64,000 nt of DNA, taken from the NCBI GenBank assembly GCA_036874045.1, contig CM072344.1:13860501-13924500 (forward strand), in the 5' to 3' direction. Below the pieces are notes generated by a model, which ran no database searches, was not told the DNA's origin, and saw only the letters and a list, made by a program, of their open reading frames with translations. This stretch comes from Cymodocea nodosa. Lineage: Eukaryota > Streptophyta > Magnoliopsida > Alismatales > Cymodoceaceae. Position 1 is the stretch's first letter, and every line of letters starts with the position of its first letter. A program made the position numbers and the translations under genes. Of this stretch, positions 12,901-24,900 are shown in pieces.

Positions 12901-15900
12901 TAGACTTAAAACTACTTGGTTAGAAATTGTAAGAAAAGATTTATAATTTATGAAATTATAGAAGATGCTATTCATAGAATTAAAGTAGGATAGATGAAGT
13001 GGAGAGATGCTTTTGGAGTGTTATGTGATCAAAGAATACCTTTAAAATTAAAAAGAAAATTTTATAAAATTTTCATTCACTTAGCTGAACCTTATGACTC
13101 AGAATATTGGACTATAAAACATAATTATATACAAAAATTTAGAATTACTAAGATGTCTATGCTTAGATGAGTGATAATATTATAAGGGATATAAAAACTG
13201 ATTTTATTAAAAATAGAGTAGGAGTTTCACTTATTGAAGATAAAATAAGAGAAAATTGACTTTTTGGTCATGTCTTTGGGACATTTAGGAATGCATTAGT
13301 TAGGAGAGGAGAGTAATTAGTGTAGAATAAATTAAAAGAAGCAGAGGTTAGAAATTGTAAGAAAATATTTAAATTTATGTAATTTAACTTAAGATTTGAT
13401 AATAGACCTATGTATCGAGATTATAATTTAGATTGTCATTGTTGTTGTTGTTGTTGTAATATTTGTGTATATTCATATCTTATTTTGTAGGTACATCAGT
13501 ACATTACAATTTCTAGTGGCCATGTTATATAAGAATTCAAATATTTGACTTGCCTGGCATAGAATAAAACGTTCTGGATTTAATGGCATGCTTGCACATT
13601 GTGTGCACATGTAATTTAGTTATCCTTCATGAAGCCAAGTTTGATGTGGATTATGAAATGCTGCACTGTGATTCAAATATGGTGTTATTTGCAGAAGCTG
13701 TCAAGGAAGCCATTGAAACTTTAAGGAAGAATAATGTAAAATCATTTGTCTTAGACCTTCGAAATAATAGGTACTTAACTTTTCTATGTTTAAACTTTGA
13801 AATCTGCTTTGGATTTCACTTGTAATTATCCTCTGACTGTCAAAATGAGTGTAGTGGTGGCCTTTTTCCAGAAGGGATAGAAACTGCAAAGATCTGGTGA
13901 GATTCCATAGATTTGTATCTTATTGACTGCTACTTATCTCAAGTTATCTTTAATGAAATGATGCAGTTTGTTTGTCTCATAAATAACTTATAAACTGGTG
14001 GCACTTAGGAAAACGATGCAGAAGTCTTTGTTCTTTCACTTGTTGCATATTTGAGATTTACAACTTACAACAATTTTTTTTCGAGCAGCATCAAAAGTAA
14101 AGCTTTAAAATTATAGGAAAATCAAGGGGCCTACACAAGCTGTAGGCAGACCAGAGGAAAATCAGAAAACCAATCAAACTGATGAAGGAACAAAATAAAA
14201 GATAATAAATATGTGCTTCAAGAGAGAAGTCATGCTGAAATTGCTTCATCTGATTAACCCCTCATGTCTCTCTGTTTTTTTTAGTATTCCATACAAGCCA
14301 TCACCTTAGACTTGAAGTATGCTTTATCGTGGGCAGAATTGTGGAAGATCCTGCTGTTTCTTCCTGACCACCCATACCATCAAATAGCATGGGGATGCAT
14401 TGCCACAACCTTGCCCTCGATCTGTCAGCTTTAACATTATCAATGTCTGCCTAAATGTTCTAGAAGGTCAAGATATCTATATCTTCAAGGGAGCCTGTAG
14501 CCCTACCAGCAAAGACTTCCAGCACCTGAAGACGCATAAATCAGTCATTGCTACCCAAATGAACAGGTGAACAGGCTCATGGTCACACATCATAATGCTA
14601 AGAGAGGATCAAGCGGAGCTGAAATTGCTTTGCCTGATGAAACCCTCTTGTTCCTCCAGCTTTTAGACTACATTACACAACCCATCACTTGAGACTTGAA
14701 GTATGCCTCATCATGGGCAAAATTGTGCAAAACCCTGACGTTTATTCCCATATGCCACCAGATAGCATAGGAGATGCATGGCCACAGCTTCAACCTTGAT
14801 CTATCAGATTTAGTCATTAGAGTCTGCCCAATGTCCCAAAAGCTTGAGATATACATCTCCCTGAGAGGTTGTAGCCCTACTAGCAAAGACTTTCACTACT
14901 TAGAAAAGATGCCAAACACTCTCATGTTAGGAAAACCTACAAATTCCTATTAATTGAAAGCTCCACCTTTGAAGTACAAAGTTGAAATGCTACCAAGCCA
15001 AATCTGTCGTGCAAAAAGTACACATTAGTAGGGATCCAACTGATTTAACTGAATTAAGCCACCTGAAACTTCACTCTCCCATAACTCAAGATCTGGTAGA
15101 GTGACTTGACTGAAAAAGTTCCATCCTTGGTCTATCACCATACCTGTGTGGAAGATTCTGTAGAAACAAGAAGTAAATTGTGTCAAAAGCACAAATAGAA
15201 GTTTAATAAAGGTCAGAAGTTTTCATTTCACTAAAGTTCCTTTTGAAATGGACATACCAAAGTATCCTTACCACAAAATGCTCCAAATACTTCAAAACAC
15301 TTGGATAGAAGATGCAACAGAGAATAATACTAGGAACATGTAACAAAAGGTATGATCAGAATGGCCATTGGAGGATGTTTCGGCTATATGCAGGGTATTT
15401 ATGTAATATGTATGTTAAGATAGAAGTGTAGTAAGTCAGTGGTGAAAAGTGTATGTTGGTAACTATGTAAAAAAATATAAATGTTTATATAGATAACTAG
15501 AAGGGTGGTTAGGAAAAATATATATATGTAAAGGTTGGTTGTAAAAGTTATCTTTTTTTAATGAATTAACACCACCGTGTTCTTGTGGAGAGGCTACATC
15601 TCGAAGAGTAGCATCTGATTGAGTGCCTGATTTGCATCAAAATTGAGCACTTGATTGTTTACTGTTACCAGTGCTGGAAGCCTCTGCATCCAGTTGGCCG
15701 CAGAACAACTTGGATATGTGGAGGTCACAAACCTACACATCATCCTAAAACCTAACACCAACGTTATTCCCAACCATAAGCTTTGAACCACACTCCATCA
15801 CCTCCTAATTATATATAACCAAAGGCACATGGATTGGTTCTGACCACTATGCAGGTGCCATAATGATTTACCCAATAAAGCCAAATTTTTTGAGCAAAAG

Positions 15901-18900
15901 TTTCTAAGGCCTACATCACCGTTTTAGATGACATGCTTTACTCCATGCAACCATATGTGGTCAAACTGGATTCCCTTTGCAACTTCCTTTCTAAAGAGAC
16001 TAACACTGGATACTTTCAGGATTTTTATTCACGTAAATAAGAATTCTAAAAATAAGCAAATGATGTATAGGCACATTTGATAGAATAGAAGTCAGCTTTC
16101 CACCAAATGATAATCTGCCAGCCTACATGACAACCATTGCTCAAAACAATTAATCATTGGTTATCAATCTCTTCATAGCAAGAGAGAGGCTTAGATCATT
16201 GGAAACTTCTCAGACCTCAACTGAAAAAATTAGTAGCTATCTGAACTTCCAGTGTTATTAAAGTACCCACCCAGGCACCTGTGCACACCTATGGGTCCAG
16301 ACATTGGTACACCTTGACCTGGATGATGTGTGGACGTGTGGGTCACCTGTGCACATGCTTGGGTGTCACTTATGTGCCTCTAGGCAGACAGCCACCTGCA
16401 CCTTTTTTTCAGGCCATCTATATAGTCTTTTATTCACTTCCATGATAATATTTTATTTTTATTATGGTTTCAGTTGTTTATTGCTTTTCATGTGGTTTTT
16501 CCTTGTAAATTCCATCTGAGTTCATCATATTTTTTCCAACATGCAATGCATGTTATTTTATATATTTATTCAGGCATACTCAGTAAATTTATTTTTTTAA
16601 AATAATTATTTGTTTATAACTCTGAAACCGTTTTATTTAGGTTGGAAAAAGGTGTGATTGTATATATTTGTGATAGTCGAGGTGTCCGGGATATATATGA
16701 AGCCGATGGAAATGTTGATTTAGCAGTATCAGAACCTCTTACTGTACTGGTATGCCTCACAATCTCTAGATACTGAGACATCATAACTTATAGTATAATG
16801 TTGTTTCAATATTGGATTGTTCCAATTTATTTTTGTTCATTTTTTTCAGCAGATCAGTACTTCTTTCACCCAGTTTTCTGATATCCATGTGTGGCTCACT
16901 ATTACTATTCATTTACTTCAAATCATCATGTTCTTTGGTGTAAAGATACCTGTTTTATGTTTATAGATTGTAGCAATATACCGAATGATATGTCTTCAAT
17001 TTGGTAAACATTTGTCTTTGCTATATATGATTAATTATCCTCTCTGTTATGATTACTCTTAGTAGACACTAACCTCATCCTAAAAGGATCAGGTCAATTA
17101 TTTTATAATCTCAAAGCAGTTTTTCCAATGTTTTGAAGAATGAAAATGGACGTTAACAGATTGAAAACCTAATAATTGTCTTGGAAAAAGAGAATTAAAT
17201 GAGTTTTTTTTTTAAAAAGCACAAAATAAAAATAAATAAATATGAATATATTTACATGTATACAATTAAATTACATAATTCGTTAAATAAAATAAATTAT
17301 AATTCAATATGTGTAATATAATTCTATAATCATAAATCTAATATGTACTGATGCTTCATTCCACTCAACTGTTAAGAGTCTAGCATGTAATAGGGGTGTT
17401 TAATCCTACATGTGTTTGAGTTTTCTGTTATCTAATCTCTATAAATAGAGATGTAATTAGTGGTTATCCATCTAGTTCTTTCATTTACTCTTTTCTTCAC
17501 GTGGTACTAGATTATCAGGGAAAGACCTAGCACCAAAACCCAACTTTAGTTGGCAACAACCCCAAATCCCTTTCCCTACCACCTTCAAACCCTCCACAGT
17601 CAAAATGCCACTGCACCAACATAGGTCTCTGCCACTGTCTCCAGTGCCTTCCATCCCTAGAAGAAGTCCTAGTCTCCCAAACCCTGAACCCTGATTCACT
17701 GGGATTCTCTGCTACATGAAGCCCTAGAGGCTTCCAAACCACTGCCAATGCTGCTTAATCTCCCATCAGCAATGCCTGACCTTTTTTCTGCCCATGGCCA
17801 GCTATCCCCTTTTCAATTCTTTGCAGGGCTTCGTTCTAGCATCCAAATTGTAGGAAACTTGATCCTCACACCTCCATCCCCCATCTATGATTGTACTGTA
17901 ACATTGGTGGTCATGTTGCTGTTCAAATCCATGTCCAAGACTGCCATTGACCCTTTCTCTCATCATAGGTATGTGACAGTCCCATCACACACATTCATGA
18001 GGCAATCCAATTGTACAATGAGCTTCAAACAGCTATTTTTGTGGCCAGTTCAGATTGCTTCATTGTATCTCATGACTATTCACAAGTCACTAGTCAAGAA
18101 ACTCAGTGAGACCACAAAGAATCTACATGGCAACGACTGTTTTCTTTGATCCCAAAGCTTTCAGACATTTATCACAACACATTGGACTAAAGCATCTCAC
18201 AAGTGGGCCCTTGATGTGAAGGGTAATGAGTATGATGATTGGTATGTAAATAACTCAGTCATTGTCTATTGGCTAGTCCATAGCATGGAACTAATGGTAG
18301 CCCTAGTGGTGTTACAACCAACAAAAAGGATTTAAGAGACACTTTGACTTACTTATGAACATAAGAACAGCTCAAGAATCTTCCAGGTTACAAGTAGATT
18401 TTCAGCCTTTGATAGGGAGATCATTTAGTTTAAGAGACCTTCACCACTCTTCAAGGCCTTATGGATGAGCTTAATGTATACCAACCCCCTTTGATTGAGA
18501 TATCCATACAAAGAGAGTACTGAAAGGAGCTTGATTGCAACTAAACCTTTCCTCTCAAATCTAAGGAAGTAACAGTTCTAGATATATAGACCATGTTCTC
18601 TAGAGTTTCTTCAGATTTCCACTACTACACCTACATCCATAGAAGAAAAATTGGCCTTTGCAGCTATACGTGGTTAAGGGAATGGTTCTTCTTGGGAGAG
18701 CAGTCATGGCAGTTGTACAGAGAAATGCAACTGATATCAACACTAGCTCTATAGACATTTGTGGCGCATGCTTAACAAGCGCTAGGAAAAGGTTATTTGA
18801 CTATAGATGGCACACATGTTCACTGAGTCTGCTTTATTTCTAACTCTTAATTGATAATATAATATCTCAACCAGATTTTGAGCAACTCTTACAGAATCTG

Positions 18901-21900
18901 ATTATTGACACCATTGCCATAGCATCTCTTGCTATGTCCTAAGGTAAAAATGCATTCTTTACCTCTAAGGACAATCCCTAAATTAGTGGCTTAAGGGGCC
19001 TCTTCCTATATGTTAGGTACAAAAGAGCTTTTTACTCGATTATCCCAGCTTTCAAATACTAGTTTTGTTTTTATAGTTGGTCATACTTGTTCTATCTATG
19101 GTGAAGAAGTTGTACAAGTGTCCCAACATAAGCTAGGCAAAGTCCTATATGTACTTGATTTTCTTGTTAACCTTCTTTCTATTAGTATCGTTGCAAAATA
19201 ATTGCTTTGTTATATGACCTTTTCCATTTTGCCATACCTTTTGTGGTTGCAAATAGGGAAGAGAATTGATTTGAATCATTAGTAAGGACAAGGTGTCTAG
19301 TTGCTAGTTCATAATGATATATCATAAGAATTAGCATCTATGGCATCCATATCTGACCATCTTTCATCACCATGTCTCTTGTGAAGTGACAATTAACCTC
19401 CATTTACTTTGTCATTTGTTGAAATGCTAGATTATTTGCAATAAAATTGTTTCTTGATTGTCACATTGTATACCCCAAGGAACTTGACAACAAATTCAAG
19501 TTCTTGTATGAGGGATTTTAGTCATAATATCTTGTGTGTTGTTTGAGTCATAGGGTGATACTCAACTTTTACACTTGATATTGATACCACATTTTTTTTC
19601 TTACTAAGTTAGGTTATCAAATTTCCCCCTTATATAAATACAAAAACCAAAAGTGGATACCTCTGACCATCTATTCCTCCTTCTGAGTGTGAGTTTTGTT
19701 AGCTTGGTAAGCACAACTATGCTACCTTTAGGTGTCATCATTTAGTGTTGTGTCAAAAATTATTGGATTTAGTTTATTGTGATATTTGAGGTTCTACTAA
19801 AGTCTAATTTATTTCAATCTATCATTATTATATTATCTTTTTGGACGATTTTTCATGTGCATCTTGGGCTTATTTGCTTAAGAATAGGAGTCATGTTTTG
19901 GATATACTCAAGTTTCATTTTCATTAATGAAATAAAAAATCAATTTGATGTTACTCTGAATTGTTCACACACTACAATGCCCTTGAATTTATTCAATCTA
20001 ATGTTTAGTCTCATTATGCTTCCTTGAGGATCATACATCAGACTAAATTTCCATCCACATCACAACAAAATTGGGCTGCTAAGGGTAAACACAAACACAT
20101 TTTAGATGTTACACGTATCATTTGGCTACAGATGTGCATCTCAAAATGTTTGTGGCCTAATGTTCTCACCACATAATACTTGACAAAGGGGATTCCTTCT
20201 GCATCCTAATATTGACCTTATCACTTATAAGGAAGTACATTGTGTCAGATGATGTAAACTTTTTTGAGTCTCATTTGTATTTTGATGTGAATTGTCTTTT
20301 TCCTTTACCAACCTTTATTATAGGTAGAGATGATACTTTGACTATGGACACTAAGGGACACGCCCTCTATAGGTATATCATTGTTTCCATTGAATATAGC
20401 CACTTCCTTCAACAAAGTTTCCCTTTTCCATGGATGTAAATCAAGCTACCATTGGCTTAGACCTTTATATTGCATTATGAAAGGGTAAACACTCTTGTAT
20501 CACTCATCTCATATCCTATCATGTTTCATATGATCATCTTCATCCCTCCTTTTGTATCTTTACCTTATTCATTTTCTTTGAGTCTGTTTCTCGGAACTAC
20601 CAAAAGGTTCTATTGATTGCAGTTCAAATAGTAGTCAAGGATGAGGAGATTGTAGTTTTGATCATTTCTCATGACACTTAGAAGTTAGTTTCTCAGCCTG
20701 TAGGAGCAAGTGGAGTCACCTAAAATGGGTTTACATTGTAAAGCACAAGCTGAATGGGACAGTTCACTAGGATGAAGTGAAACTAGTGGCTCAATGCTTC
20801 ACTCAGATGTATGGCATCAACCATGCCAAATCATTCTCATTAATTGCAAGATTGAACTCCATCAGAGTAATTTTATCAATTACAGTGGACCAGTCATGGG
20901 AGATGTATCAGACATGAGGAGGAGATTTAATTGTTCCTATTCTCATGAAACGACTTTCAAGGTATATTGCTCAAAGGGAAGATAGTTTGCAGAATGAAGA
21001 AGACCATATATAACCTAAATTAAAGTCCAAGAGCTCAATTTGAGAAAAATTCAGACAAGAGATTTCTAGATTGGTGCTATAGAGCACTCGACTTTCTACA
21101 AGAACAGCAACTCTAGATGCTCATATTAGCAATTTATTTGTTGAAATTTTGTTGATTGATGTGACAATATAGTCATTGAAGAGAAAGTGTAACTTATGAT
21201 GCACATAGTCATTAAAGATATAGGAAAGCTTTGACATTTTCTGGACATTGAGTTTGCATATGTCAAAGCATGATCCTATGTCAGAGGAATTATTAAGTTT
21301 TTGACCTCCTTTGGGAGACATGTATGTTGAGCTGCAAGCCGAAGAGTACATCTATTGTGTAGACAGTCTTTTTAGGATACCAATTCAGAGCTTCTTTAGG
21401 ATCCTGGTTTTCACAGAAAACTGGGTTAGAAACTCATCCAACAGACACCCACCAAATATATCTTATGCAATCATCTAATGAACCAATTTATGCATGAGTC
21501 TAAAAAAGTACAATGGGCAGGTGCCTTACATGTATTAGCTATGTCAAAAATGCACTAGTAAAGAGCCATGTCTATAGGAGAAATGCTCACTTAAGAGTCA
21601 GAGCTTACCCAGATTCAAATTGCTTTCAAAATAATGTGGATTAGGTTATTGTTATTAGATCTAGGTTTTCTGGTGGAGAGACCTATACCAATGTAGTGTG
21701 ACAATCAGACAAATATCTTTATTGTAAATAATTTCATTTTTCATGAGCACACTAAGAACTTAGAAGTTGTTTGCCATTTTATACATAAGTTGTGACAAGG
21801 GGTTTTATCTTCACCTCTTACGCTTAATCTTCAAAGTAATAACCTTTTGAGACTTTTTATACTAAATTGGACATAATAGATGTATACTCCAACTTAAAGA

Positions 21901-24900
21901 GTGTTAAAGTCTAGCATATTATAAAGGAGTTTAGTCCCAGATTACTTGTGTTTTTAATTTTCCCTTATGTAACCTTTATTTATGGAGGTATGTGATTAGT
22001 GATTGACTACATCTGTCTAATTCCATTTTTCAACCACTTATTTTCTTCACTCCAACAAAATTATCACGCAATAGCCAGTCATTTCATTGACAAACATAAC
22101 TAAATAGATAAGCATAACTAAAGTGCTAAATCATAAGCTATCAAAATAATAAAAGCATGCTCATGACAACTCAACAAGCATGTAAATCAACCAAGAAAAT
22201 ATTTAAATGATAACATCTAAAATTCAAAATACACATTATTTTTTGAAGTTTAGACATCAAAAGTTTGTCTAAACAGTAAAAGAAAAAAATTATCTTTTTA
22301 AATCTTTTCTCTCTATTTTTAAAAAGTTAGTGGTATGTGGTAAAAAAACATTTAGACAATGTTTTAATGGTCTTTTTTCATTTTTAGAACATTGAATCTT
22401 ATATGTAGTTGAATTAGCCATGGTTATATGGTGTTCATAGTCCCTCAAGATTCAAATATTGTTCTCTAAAACTTAACAAAGTAATTTACCTGCTGCAGTC
22501 TTTGTATTCATTGTCATTAAGAAAAAAAATAGCCTTTATCAATGCTAGACTGGATGCTGTACTCGACCTTTGAAATGCTTACCTAGGTTACAATCCTCTT
22601 TCACTGCTTATAGAAATATCCTTAAAAACATATGAAGATAATATCAGAAATTTTGTTCCATCTTTAAGATATTCTCAGACCCAGTAAAATTTGGAAGTTT
22701 TATTATTGTCAGTATCTGTCAACCAACCATGGATTTATTTCTGGTGCATCTTTGCATTAAATTGTGCAAATGTCACCACCCTAAAATGCCATTAAGAAAG
22801 TTGCTGATCAATGAGATAATCAAATTTTGGAATTTAATGAAGGACTTTTTTTAGGTTGCCAGTACCTCCTTTTTTCAAGCTGTCGGCCATGAGAATTATT
22901 GTTGGGTTGGAAAATGGTTTTATTGTTGATTGTATTGATAGGTAAATAAAGGAACTGCTAGTGCTAGTGAGATTCTAGCAGGAGCACTGAAGGACAATGA
23001 TCGAGCAGTATTATATGGGGAGCCCACGTTTGGTAAAGGGTAAGATACAGTTTCGTTCTGTCCATACACCTTCAAATTTCTGATTTAGCCATGCAATACT
23101 TCCTTTTGCAGGAAAATCCAATCAGTGTTTGAGCTATCAGATGGTTCAGGGCTAGCTGTCACAGTAGCTCGTTATGAGACACCTGCACACACTGATATTG
23201 ACAAGGTATAAGGATCTTCTTATCACATCCTTTATCAATGCAATGTATCGCTCAATGGCATTTTGATTACCATGCCCTATTATGAGATGATCTGCTACTT
23301 TATCTAAAATATTAGCTTTGTAGACATCCATATCAAACCAAGTAGGTCTTTTAAGTAATTTTTGAGGCTTCACTGTAAAGCTGACATTGTAACGTCACAT
23401 CAATAAACAATCATTTTGTGAGGTAAGGGCTTTCGATTTTGTCCATTTTATTTTCTGTTTTTTCAATTCAAGCCTTTGTTGGTGTCTATGTTTAGCTAGA
23501 TTTGTTTGGCTAGTTTCTTACATCTTTTGAGTATTTTCTCAATTAATTAGGGTAATAATCAAGATTAAGGTTTTCCATTGGAGTAAGATAAGTACAAGAT
23601 GTACATGGATCCTCCTAACCAAAGGATTTGAATACCTGATTGCACCCTTATACATATATATACAACTTTAACACTCCCTCAAGTTGGAGAGTACAAATTG
23701 AATAATCCCCAACTTGTTACAAAGATCCTTAAAGGCACTAACATTATGACCTTTGGTAAACCAAGGCAGGGCCTGACAACTAACTTGACCAATAGAAAAC
23801 CAAGGCAAAGCCTCACATAGCTTACAAAGTGAGGTATGCTTGAGACGATGATGCCAAAGAGAAGAGGAGTCATTAGAAGTCACCACCAATGCAAGTCTGC
23901 AAGATGTATCATCTTTAGGAAAGACATAGACACCCTAACCATGTTCATGACCCAAACTAATCTTCTTTCCTATTTGCAGATTCTGAAAAGTACAATGAAA
24001 ATGATAGAAAGTGACAAAACAATAAAGTTATTTAGTAATAGTGCTAATAGATAAAAGATTTATAGGAAAATTAGGAATATAAAGGACTTTGTCAAGAAAA
24101 ATACTAGAAATAATAAGAGTACTATCTTCACCAGAAGCAAAGTAATTATGTCTATCAGCAAGAGCAACAGAATTTATATTGGAAAATTCTGTCAAACAAT
24201 TAAAAAGTGACAAGTTGTTAGAAATATGATTAGGTGCACCAAAATCTATTATCCAAGTATTATTAGAGACGTGAAAAGTAGATATACTAGATGAGAGAAT
24301 GTGTGCGGTAGAAGCTTCACTATTTTATTGGGCCTACAACATCAATAGTTCATCATAGTTGGCCTGTGAGATCTAAACTCTGTGAATAAACATTGAGCTA
24401 GCTGCATCAATCTCTTTATCGGCAAAAACAATGTTAGCAAATGGAGGAGCCTACAAATGCTCTAATTTTTCCCAATAGTGATTGGAAGGATGATTTTTCC
24501 CACTGTAGTTGGATGCCAGGTGTTCACTATTTGCCACCCAAGTGGCCTTGACCGTGCTGAGAAGAAGAGCCATGAACTCCACTTGTAGCAGCTAGGGAAA
24601 CACTTTAGTGTAAATCAGAGGAGTAGTAGTGGGGATTCGCAGTACACAGTTGAAGGTAGTTTGCATCGAGGGTACAATATCAGTGCCCAAAATCTGCCCT
24701 TGAATTTGAGTGGAGAGTTCTGGTCATAGCCTTGTTAGGAAGATAGTAATCGTGAGTTCCTTGTGGTAGTGTTTCATGACTGGTGACATCAGCAACAAAG
24801 GGTTGGTACACTTCCAATTCATCTAGGAGAGATTTGGAGACAACTGTACCATGCCTAAACAGTGTTGTCACCTTACTGACGGGTGAATAGGAGTTCATAC

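Noticed and set aside
17481-18149. Open frames at the start of the intron 10 Copia element as host genes
   Set aside because: They lie directly after the LTR and primer region and belong to the fossil element's leader and gag area.
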